A stretch of DNA of 46,137 bases from CAWVVV01 sp964629165 (GTDB taxonomy: Bacteria > Verrucomicrobiota > Verrucomicrobiia > Opitutales > Oceanipulchritudinaceae): contig CAZVQJ010000004.1 of the NCBI GenBank assembly GCA_964629165.1, forward strand, positions 1-46,137. The letters run 5' to 3'. The position numbers and the translations under genes were made by a program. This document shows, piece by piece, positions 1-6,099 of the stretch. Positions within the stretch are counted from its first letter, which is position 1; the number at the start of each line of letters is the position of its first letter. The notes beneath the pieces are model-generated. The model saw nothing but the letters and a program-made list of their open reading frames with translations, made no database searches and was not told the origin of the DNA.

Positions 1-120
1 GCCCTTGAGGCCCTTCTTGATGCCTTCGACAACCGCATCGACACAACGTTCTGCTGCCGCCTTGGAGGTTTCGCCGCCGAGGGCCTTCTGCACTGTCTCA
101 ACTAATTCAGCCTTATTCAT
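1..120 (-). CDS. HU/IHF-family DNA-binding protein, N-terminal part
   Basis: The first 40 codons of a nucleoid-associated histone-like protein are visible, and the rest lies beyond the left edge. The start MNKAELVETVQKAL matches the first helix of HU-type proteins, and the following Ala/Lys-rich helix (residues 18-34) fits the dimerisation core. HU proteins bind and bend DNA with little sequence preference. The start is well supported: an AAAGGAAC ribosome site ends just upstream of the ATG at 120. Without the DNA-binding arm, HU and IHF-like subtypes cannot be told apart. Confidence 0.85.
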   Translation of the reverse strand, partial: MNKAELVETVQKALGGETSKAAAERCVDAVVEGIKKGLKG

Positions 121-123
121 TTA

Positions 124-131
124 GTTCCTTT
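124..131 (-). promoter_or_regulatory. Ribosome binding site of the HU gene
   Basis: Read on the minus strand, AAAGGAAC stands a few bases before the ATG at 120. It is one of the clearest Shine-Dalgarno sites in the window, where most genes lack a good one, and it suits a highly expressed nucleoid protein. Confidence 0.6.
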
Positions 132-142
132 ATCGTTTGTGT

Positions 143-158
143 GATTGGATATTCAATC
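143..158. promoter_or_regulatory. Quasi-palindrome upstream of the HU gene
   Basis: GATTGGATATTCAATC has 5-base arms (GATTG/CAATC) around a nearly symmetrical centre. It lies 23 bases before the HU start codon, where an operator could sit. A TTGACG at 195-190 on the minus strand could be a -35 box, but the hexamer 17 bases on (TTTGTT) is a poor -10. Function is only inferred from position. Confidence 0.2.
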
Positions 159-227
159 TCTTCGCGAACAAAGAACGCCGATCACCCGCCGTCAATGCGA
201 TTCTCGCGATAAGAAAGTAAAAGAAAT

Positions 228-482
228 TCATCGCGCAGCCGGGTCGTAATCCTCATCATTACTCGCTTCTTCAGGCCCCCTTCCCTGCGAGCCGCTGATC
301 ATCAGTCTCAACAGCCCGTCCAGTGCCTCAACCTGCTTGATCTGGCGTTCCTCGGCTAGCTGAACGGAGCGTTTCCACATTTGCCTCGCCATGACTTCGG
401 CCTGTCCGCGGGACGCCCCCAGACGTTCCGCCATACGTGCTAGGTTTTCCACTACCGTTTCTTCTTCAGAGGCATCAGCCAT
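228..482 (-). CDS. Small conserved-type hypothetical protein
   Basis: An 84-residue acidic protein with no domain I recognise. Residues 8-60 are predicted to be helical (many Ala, Glu, Arg, Met, Gln), and the tail is acidic and disordered (Pro-Glu-Glu-Ala, then Asp/Glu-rich). The ATG at 482 was chosen over an upstream start because it overlaps the stop of the ygfZ-like gene in an ATGGCTGA junction, which is typical of translational coupling. It is therefore probably the last gene of the exbB-exbD-ygfZ operon. No signal peptide or membrane segment is visible. Confidence 0.55.
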   Translation of the reverse strand: MADASEEETVVENLARMAERLGASRGQAEVMARQMWKRSVQLAEERQIKQVEALDGLLRLMISGSQGRGPEEASNDEDYDPAAR

Positions 483-1386
483 CTTGCAGGACCTCCACCG
501 GCAGGTTCCCTTCCGTCCCCGCGACAAGTTCCGCCGAGCGGTATTTCGCCTTCAGCATCGCGAGGCCGATAATTCCATCCTGTCGAGTGACCAACGACCG
601 CACTTCACCCACTTCGGCCGCCTCCGCGAATATGGGAAAGGGGGCTTCTTCTGTATTTGCGGTTCGCATACGAACGACCACAAGAACCCGGTTCGCGCGC
701 GCCAGTCTCACCTGCCGATTCACCACTTCCTGTCCGAGATAACATCCTTTGCGCAACGAACAAAGGTGGTTCAAGCCTGTTTCGGACGGGGTCTCTCCCG
801 GGCCGACCTCCTGAGGGATCCGCGGAAGCCCCGCACGAATTCTCCGTTCCTCCATTTCCGGATCGGGGATGATCGCCACGCCCTCCCGATCGAGCTTTCG
901 GCGAAGGTCGTCAATGGCTGCTTCTGTTCCGGCAACTTCGATCGTCCGGAGAAACCCACTGCGTCCGTAAAATGATAGGACACAATCGTCTTTGCTGAAC
1001 TGATCGTCCTCCGGATCGAGATCGGCGAGAGCGTCCGGAAAAGGCGCTGCCTCCTCATCGCAGACCAGTTGCAACCCGCATACCGATCCCGTTTGGTCGC
1101 TGAAGGTGACCTCATCGGCGATGACGTGGGATTCGAGGCGTTCGAGGAGCGGGGCGGATTGCGTGTCCCGGCTCGTGAGGAGAAAACGCTCCGGTTCGAG
1201 CCGCAGGACCGTTGATGCACCGTGGATGCGCGCCCGGTGATCGAGCCACAACCCGGCAACCGCGCCCCCCGACGCGACCCGCAGATCATTGCTGAACTGG
1301 CTCTGAAGAAAATCGGGAGCGTCCTCCCCGGACACTTCGATCCAGCTTTGCCATCCCCGCACCGCATATTTCCAGACACTGCCCAT
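475..1386 (-). CDS. ygfZ: YgfZ/GcvT-domain folate-binding protein
   Basis: A 303-residue protein of the YgfZ group, relatives of the glycine-cleavage T protein that bind tetrahydrofolate and support iron-sulfur cluster enzymes, including tRNA-modifying ones. The family signature KGCYLGQE stands at about residues 213-220; its Cys is the residue known to be needed for function. The start at 1386 (MGSVWKYAVRGW) fits the family better than the longer frame from 1431, which would add a low-complexity leader. It lies 47 bases downstream of exbD and overlaps the next small gene by 8 bases. The symbol rests on the motif and length only. Confidence 0.85.
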   Translation of the reverse strand: MGSVWKYAVRGWQSWIEVSGEDAPDFLQSQFSNDLRVASGGAVAGLWLDHRARIHGASTVLRLEPERFLLTSRDTQSAPLLERLESHVIADEVTFSDQTGSVCGLQLVCDEEAAPFPDALADLDPEDDQFSKDDCVLSFYGRSGFLRTIEVAGTEAAIDDLRRKLDREGVAIIPDPEMEERRIRAGLPRIPQEVGPGETPSETGLNHLCSLRKGCYLGQEVVNRQVRLARANRVLVVVRMRTANTEEAPFPIFAEAAEVGEVRSLVTRQDGIIGLAMLKAKYRSAELVAGTEGNLPVEVLQDG

Positions 1387-1433
1387 CCTCCTGACCCTGC
1401 ATCCTTCGCCGCCGGAGGCAATCCCCGCCATCG

Positions 1434-1841
1434 CTATCGTGCATGCAACTGCAGCGACTCGAGTCCGTTCTTCCGGCAGATATCCATCACATTCGTCGTA
1501 TCCTTGAGGAGACTACCTTCATCGGCGCTGATGACGATGGGTTTGGTCGGGTCCACGCGCGCGACGAGGGCAAGGCGCACATTCAGTTCCTCGCTGTCCA
1601 CCTTCTCGCCATTGTAGTAAATATCCCCATCGCGACTGATTCCAATTTCCACGTATTGCGATGCCTGTGCTTCCGCCGCCGTCTCGATCTGCGGGAGGGT
1701 CAGCTGCAACATCGTGAAGTTGCGAAACTGGGTCGAGAAGAGGAAAAAGAAGATCAGGACGACCAGAACGTCGATCAGGGGAACGATATTCACGTCCGCC
1801 TGCCGACGCTTCCGGACCGGTCTCAACCCGTCCTGGCTCAT
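1434..1841 (-). CDS. exbD: ExbD/TolR-family biopolymer transport protein
   Basis: This 135-residue inner-membrane protein has a short basic cytoplasmic N-terminus (RPVRKRRQ), one membrane helix at about residues 19-38, and a periplasmic domain. Asp24 inside the helix matches the conserved proton-path Asp of ExbD/TolR. With ExbB it converts proton-motive force into movement of TonB or TolA. It overlaps exbB by 4 bases (ATGA), so the two are translationally coupled. No tonB or tolA lies next to it, so whether it serves TonB receptors or the Tol system cannot be decided here. The TonB receptor at 11.5-13.4 kb is a possible client. Confidence 0.88.
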   Translation of the reverse strand: MSQDGLRPVRKRRQADVNIVPLIDVLVVLIFFFLFSTQFRNFTMLQLTLPQIETAAEAQASQYVEIGISRDGDIYYNGEKVDSEELNVRLALVARVDPTKPIVISADEGSLLKDTTNVMDICRKNGLESLQLHAR

Positions 1842-2410
1842 CGGGAGCCGCCCGTGCGCTTGGAGGTGATGAGGCGCTCCAGCCCGACTTCGAGATCCGC
1901 AGCATAGGACTCGATTCTACGCCCAAGGTAACTGTTGAACGCGAGGGAAGGAATCGCGATCGCGAGACCGATGACGGTGGTCGTGAGGGCAAGAGCCACG
2001 CCTTCCCGAAACACATCCATATCCGGAGTGCCGCTTTCCGGCATGTGACTGAAGACTTCCACGAGTCCGGTGACCGTTCCCAAAAGACCGATCAGCGGTG
2101 CCGCACTGACGACGATCTCGAGGATGAAAAGTCCGCGCTCCATGCGCGAAAGCTGCAACCGCGCAAAAGCCTTCAACTGCTCGGCATCGCTTTGGGGATC
2201 ATGATAGAACGCGATGATCCGGCCCGCGACCGATCGGATATCCCCCGATTCCGGAATCTCCCCCGCCGTCAGCTGCTGGCGAACGGCGCTCGGGATGATC
2301 CTCGAAGTTCGCAGTGCGATGAGCCGCTCAACAATGATAAAGGTCGCGAGGAGCGAGCACAGAAGCAGGGGCCACGCGAAAATGCCCGCGTCTTGGAACG
2401 TATCATACAT
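1838..2410 (-). CDS. exbB: MotA/TolQ/ExbB proton channel family protein
   Basis: A 190-residue protein with the ExbB/TolQ layout: membrane helix 1 at about 8-30, a cytoplasmic stretch, helix 2 at about 96-120 and helix 3 at about 137-160. The stretch APLIGLLGTVTGLVEVF and the following TTTVIGLAIAIPSLAF are the family core that lines the proton channel. It forms the motor with ExbD, which follows with a 4-base overlap. The protein is shorter than E. coli ExbB (244 residues), as is common in this broad family. It is likely the first gene of the operon, since leuD ends 84 bases upstream. Confidence 0.88.
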   Translation of the reverse strand: MYDTFQDAGIFAWPLLLCSLLATFIIVERLIALRTSRIIPSAVRQQLTAGEIPESGDIRSVAGRIIAFYHDPQSDAEQLKAFARLQLSRMERGLFILEIVVSAAPLIGLLGTVTGLVEVFSHMPESGTPDMDVFREGVALALTTTVIGLAIAIPSLAFNSYLGRRIESYAADLEVGLERLITSKRTGGSR

Positions 2411-2494
2411 AAGATTGCCTACTTCCCTTCAGACCCGCCTCTAGGAGAAAGGTTCGGCTTTTCCGAAAAAGGCCCTCTCATAGCCTCCCAACGC

Positions 2495-3100
2495 TCACGC
2501 CCCTTGCAGATAAGGCAACCGCTCCGCCACCTGCTCCACCTTGGGCAGGGCCTCAACCAGATCTTCAAGTGGATCCCACCGCCCGCTGAGGAGGGCGTGC
2601 CGACCGCCTTCCCGCATCGTGCAGGGGATGGTCTTGTCGCCGTAGCGAACCTCCCGCGACTCCAGATCGATCGACACCTCGATTGAAGGATCCGCTTCCA
2701 GCGCGTCACTCAAGGCCAAACGGTCCTCCCGGCTGATCGAGACGCAGGGCATGCCCAGCTGCACACTGTTGCCGAAGAAAATTTCCGCAAATCCCTCCGC
2801 GATGACGGCGCGAAAGCCGAACCGATAGATCGCCTGGGGCGCGTGCTCCCGCGAGGAACCACAGCCAAAGTTGTTCCCCGAGACGAGAATCCTGGCACCC
2901 GCAAAGCGTTCGTCGTTCAGAGGATGGGGCTTCATTTCACCCGTTTCGGCGAACCGGACATCGTAGAACATGTACTCGCCGAGACCGTCAAAAGTGACAC
3001 ATTTCATGAACCTGGCCGGTATGATTCGATCCGTATCGATATCATCTCCCCGGATGGGGACTGCGCGGCCCGAAATCCTCGAGATCACTGGTAATGCCAT
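2495..3100 (-). CDS. leuD: 3-isopropylmalate dehydratase small subunit
   Basis: A 201-residue LeuD that, with LeuC, isomerises 2- to 3-isopropylmalate in leucine synthesis. The N-terminal GDDIDTDRIIPARF and the NFGCGSSREHAPQA stretch are hallmark sequences of the aconitase swivel domain. The length is normal for bacterial LeuD. The ATG at 3100 (MALPVISRISG) was preferred to one 12 codons earlier because known LeuD proteins start near this point. No leuC lies beside it in the window, so the subunit genes are apparently separated or leuC is elsewhere. Confidence 0.93.
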   Translation of the reverse strand: MALPVISRISGRAVPIRGDDIDTDRIIPARFMKCVTFDGLGEYMFYDVRFAETGEMKPHPLNDERFAGARILVSGNNFGCGSSREHAPQAIYRFGFRAVIAEGFAEIFFGNSVQLGMPCVSISREDRLALSDALEADPSIEVSIDLESREVRYGDKTIPCTMREGGRHALLSGRWDPLEDLVEALPKVEQVAERLPYLQGA

Positions 3101-3174
3101 GGTGGTGGAATGAACCGGGAGGCGGACACAGCGCAAGCAAAATGAGAAACATGTCGCAATAGCCGCACCGCTTT

Positions 3175-3186
3175 GGGCGAACGCCC
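3175..3186. repeat. Short GGGCG-AA-CGCCC hairpin between yjbQ and leuD
   Basis: Two perfect 5-base arms flank an AA centre. The same core in opposite orientation, with 6-base arms, stands at 5948-5961 in another gap. No T-run follows, so neither is a standard terminator. Confidence 0.3.
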
Positions 3187-3229
3187 CATCGGCTATGGCA
3201 GAAGCGAAGGAAATCCATTCATTCGGCCA

Positions 3230-3646
3230 CTAGCCGGCAACGCTGAGAATCAATCGACGGCGGTGGCCGCGCGTCCGGTGTTCCCACAAGAAGATGCCCT
3301 GCCAGGTACCGAGCCCCAACCTCCCGTCGATAATGGGAATCGTTTCACTACTGCGCGTCAGTGCCATCTTGATATGGCTCGGCATGTCGTCCGGCCCTTC
3401 CGCCGTATGGGAGAAATGCGGATCGTGTGGATCGACAAGCCGGTCGAGCCAGCCTTCGAGGTCTCGCTTGGCGGAAGGATCGGCGTTTTCCATCAGCACG
3501 AGACTGCAGGAGGTGTGGCAGCAAAAGACGCTGAGCAGGCCGATGCTGCAACCGTGCCGCCGGACCGCGCTCTCGCAGGCGTCAGTGAACTCGAAGAGAC
3601 CGGCACCCGGCGTCTTCAGTACAAATTCTTCGTGAACAATGCCCAT
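3230..3646 (-). CDS. YjbQ/UPF0047 family protein
   Basis: A 138-residue protein matching the YjbQ (UPF0047) family, some members of which have weak thiamine-phosphate synthase activity; the true role is unsettled. The signature HTSCSLVLMENADPS lies at about residues 44-58, and the C-terminal GTWQGIFLWEHRTR matches the family's conserved end. The length is the family norm. It follows the DCC-family gene after 18 bases on the same strand and precedes leuD after a 129-base gap. The function is inferred only from family membership. Confidence 0.85.
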   Translation of the reverse strand: MGIVHEEFVLKTPGAGLFEFTDACESAVRRHGCSIGLLSVFCCHTSCSLVLMENADPSAKRDLEGWLDRLVDPHDPHFSHTAEGPDDMPSHIKMALTRSSETIPIIDGRLGLGTWQGIFLWEHRTRGHRRRLILSVAG

Positions 3647-3664
3647 CGTATCGGAAAGAGAAAA

Positions 3665-4093
3665 TCAGCCGAGGAAGCGGACTCCTTCGCCCGGACGGAG
3701 CATTCGACAGGCACCGGGCTTGCCGAACCAGCGATGCCGACGGGCGGCGATCCAGCGATAGACCCCGTCCCGCAACGGTTTCGGTAAAGGAGAGAAATAT
3801 GCTCCCAACGACCAGATGCCCGGCAACCCGCGAGCAATCGCGATGGCCGCATCGCTGCGGAGGTGGAAGCGCCCGGCGCGGTAGACGACCATCGTGTCCA
3901 AGCCGTCCGGATGCCACCCGTGTTGCTCGAAAAAGGCGGCGGCAAAGGGCGATTGCAGCGGAGCGAAGCGGAAAACACCGCGTTGGTCCCGGTCGAGAAT
4001 GAAGCGCACGACTCTTTCACAGAGACCGCAGTCGCCGTCGAAAAAGACGATACCTCCCCCCCTTTCCACGATCTGGACAGTAGCGATCGACAC
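3665..4093 (-). CDS. DCC-family thiol-disulfide oxidoreductase-like protein (DUF393)
   Basis: A 142-residue protein with the family-naming DGDCGLC motif (Asp19 to Cys25), directly after a beta strand (GGIVFFDGDC), then a helix and FRFAPLQS. This is the DCC/DUF393 family, whose CxxC suggests thiol redox chemistry; substrates are mostly unknown. No signal peptide is visible, so it should be cytoplasmic. The gene diverges from the PP2C gene across a 175-base gap that holds a large inverted repeat. Confidence 0.85.
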   Translation of the reverse strand: MSIATVQIVERGGGIVFFDGDCGLCERVVRFILDRDQRGVFRFAPLQSPFAAAFFEQHGWHPDGLDTMVVYRAGRFHLRSDAAIAIARGLPGIWSLGAYFSPLPKPLRDGVYRWIAARRHRWFGKPGACRMLRPGEGVRFLG

Positions 4094-4157
4094 CCGCCCG
4101 GCAAGTGAACAAGGGGACTAACGTCGATCCGACCCGCGCTACCCGCGCTCTTTCGCC

Positions 4158-4215
4158 TCGGTGAAAAAAACCGCACAACCCGCGGCTTCTCCGGGCCGCA
4201 CACTCTTTTCACCGA
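4158..4215. repeat. 58-base nested inverted repeat between divergent genes
   Basis: The outer arms TCGGTGAAAA (4158-4167) and TTTTCACCGA (4206-4215) pair perfectly over 10 bases. Inside, GCGGC (4182-4186) pairs with GCCGC (4195-4199). The element sits between the DCC gene (start 4093, leftward) and the PP2C gene (start 4269, rightward). A long reading frame from 4161 crosses it, but the PP2C domain begins only at 4269, so it is probably non-coding. It could be a shared operator or a structured leader. Confidence 0.45.
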
Positions 4216-4268
4216 CACTCGCTTCAAAGTTGAGGTGGCGATTCCTTTCTGCCATTGATGGAGCCTTG

Positions 4269-4991
4269 ATGAAAATATCAAGCCATGGAGGATCCCATAC
4301 AGGATGCGTTCGTGAGAACAACGAGGACGCTTTTCTGATCCTGCCTTCGGGCCGATTGTTTGCCGTCGCCGATGGTCTGGGAGGACTCCCCGATGGAGAA
4401 GACGCCAGCCGCCTCGCCCTCGAAGTGCTATCGCACGAGGCGAATACCAGTCTCAATGGACATCAGCCGGACTTCGGCGCGATGTTTCGGGCGGTCAACC
4501 ACGCCGTCCACAAGGTCGGGACAAGCCGCTACGAGGATACCAGTATCGGGACGACCCTGACTTCTGCGTGCGTTCATAGGGATCGGCTCTTCATCGGCCA
4601 TGTGGGCGATTCGGCTGCGCTGCTCTGGCGAGCGGGAGAATTGCATGTGTTGACCGAGGAGCATACCATGGCAGCGCTTTACGGCGGCTCCCACGGCTCC
4701 TCCGGCGGCCCTTCCCTGCCCGAGTATTACTTCCACACCCTCACCCGTTGTATCGGGGCTTCCGACGAGCTGGAAACGTCGCTGTCAGACTGCGCTCTCG
4801 TCGCCGGTGACCGTCTCCTCCTCTGCACCGACGGTCTCACCAAGATCCTCCCGAAGAGCGATCTCTGCTCCACATTGGGCGCGATGGAAACACCGCTGCA
4901 GGCCGTTGAAGTGCTCCTCGAACTCGCCCTCGAACGCGGAGCACCGGACAATATTGCGGTCGTCGTGGCGTTTTTCGAGCCCGACCTGTGA
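4269..4991 (+). CDS. PP2C-family serine/threonine phosphatase
   Basis: A 240-residue metal-dependent protein phosphatase. The motifs run in the expected order: GCVRENNEDAF near the N-terminus (metal-binding Asp), VADGLGG, GTTL, GHVGDSAALLWR, LLLCTDGLTKIL and, near the end, GAPDNIAVVV. The Asp residues of these motifs bind the two Mn/Mg ions. The start at 4269 (MKISSHGGSHTG) places the first motif at the normal distance; a longer frame from 4161 would add 36 residues across the inverted repeat. There is no membrane segment. No Ser/Thr kinase, FHA protein or other partner lies next to it. Confidence 0.9.
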   Translation: MKISSHGGSHTGCVRENNEDAFLILPSGRLFAVADGLGGLPDGEDASRLALEVLSHEANTSLNGHQPDFGAMFRAVNHAVHKVGTSRYEDTSIGTTLTSACVHRDRLFIGHVGDSAALLWRAGELHVLTEEHTMAALYGGSHGSSGGPSLPEYYFHTLTRCIGASDELETSLSDCALVAGDRLLLCTDGLTKILPKSDLCSTLGAMETPLQAVEVLLELALERGAPDNIAVVVAFFEPDL

Positions 4992-4997
4992 GGGTTG

Positions 4998-5903
4998 TCA
5001 CCACAAAGGCCGCGGGTAGAAGCCTTCCTCTACCAGCTTCCTGAAACGTGCGACGACAAATTCCCGATCCTCCGGATACGTCACCCCCATCCACGGGTCC
5101 TCCGAGTGCATCACTTCCACCTTCGCCTGACCGCGCCTGATCATCACCGCGACCGCGGCTGGCAGGTAGAACTCGTCCTTGGGTGAGAGATCGGCTCTTT
5201 CGAGAAACTGGCGAAACTGGTTTTCGAGGAACGGGTAAATCGCGGGCGTGAAGACAAAGAAGTTCATCGACACCGGCGTCTCCGGTGCAAGCCGTTCATC
5301 GCCATGGAAACCTCGCGCCAAGGGCCCTTCGGGAGTGGAGACGATCTGGGTGCGTTCGGTGACGGTTGCGAGAAACCCCTTTGCATCCAGTTCGCAGAGG
5401 CCCCGGGAGACAGCCCCATGGGGGGAAAGGGTCCGTCCCAGCGCGAATGCCACCAGTCCAAAATGCACGGGCCAGTTGGCCGTTGTCATTTGCTCGACAT
5501 ACTGCACCGAACGAATGAATGCGGAACGGCCGTAGTAGTCATCGGCATTGATCACGGCAAACGGTTCGCGTACCAGTGGCCGGGTCACGAGCACCGCGTG
5601 GCCGGTTCCCCATGGTTTTTCCCGACCTTCCGGCACCCGACAGCCGGACGGCACCTGCGGCAGCTCCTGAAACACCAGTTCGACTGGCACCTGACCACGC
5701 AACCGTTTCACAATGACCGCTTCAAAATCGCGGTGAAAGCTCTCCTGGATCACAAAAACGACCTTTCCGAATCCCGCCCGGATGGCGTCGTAGACCGCGT
5801 ATTCGAGGAGCGTCTCACCATCGGGACCCACCTCAGCGAGTTGCTTGAGGCCACCATAGCGGCTTCCCATTCCGGCAGCGAGAACAACGAGCGATGGCTT
5901 CAT
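4998..5903 (-). CDS. Sugar-phosphate nucleotidyltransferase-like protein
   Basis: A 301-residue protein beginning MKPSLVVLAAGMGSRYGGLKQ, the glycine-rich NTP-binding start of nucleotidyltransferases such as glucose-1-phosphate thymidylyl- and uridylyltransferases. AVINADDYYG at about residue 115 is the metal-binding Asp motif. Family members join a sugar phosphate and an NTP to make a nucleotide sugar, but this subgroup has no fixed substrate. The stop is 6 bases from the stop of the convergent PP2C gene. It could feed the glycan genes further along the window, but nothing in the sequence links them. Confidence 0.8.
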   Translation of the reverse strand: MKPSLVVLAAGMGSRYGGLKQLAEVGPDGETLLEYAVYDAIRAGFGKVVFVIQESFHRDFEAVIVKRLRGQVPVELVFQELPQVPSGCRVPEGREKPWGTGHAVLVTRPLVREPFAVINADDYYGRSAFIRSVQYVEQMTTANWPVHFGLVAFALGRTLSPHGAVSRGLCELDAKGFLATVTERTQIVSTPEGPLARGFHGDERLAPETPVSMNFFVFTPAIYPFLENQFRQFLERADLSPKDEFYLPAAVAVMIRRGQAKVEVMHSEDPWMGVTYPEDREFVVARFRKLVEEGFYPRPLW

Positions 5904-5947
5904 GCGTCAGATAATGAGGACAGTCTGGATGACGAGCGGAGTCTCCC

Positions 5948-5961
5948 GGGGCGTTCGCCCC
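5948..5961. repeat. GGGGCG-TT-CGCCCC hairpin in an intergenic gap
   Basis: Perfect 6-base arms around a TT centre. It lies in the 196-base gap between the SNF2 helicase end and the nucleotidyltransferase start and is the same core as at 3175-3186 read on the other strand. Nothing else is recognisable in this gap. Confidence 0.3.
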
Positions 5962-6099
5962 CAATCTGCGAGGGCCACCGGATCGGGAACGGAATTTTCC
6001 TCCGTATTGTTCCCACCCCTATGGGGAGACGCAAGTGCGTTCAACGGCACGCCAGGGGACGAGCTGCTGAATTTTTTCGGCTTATCGCCGACAGCCGTC

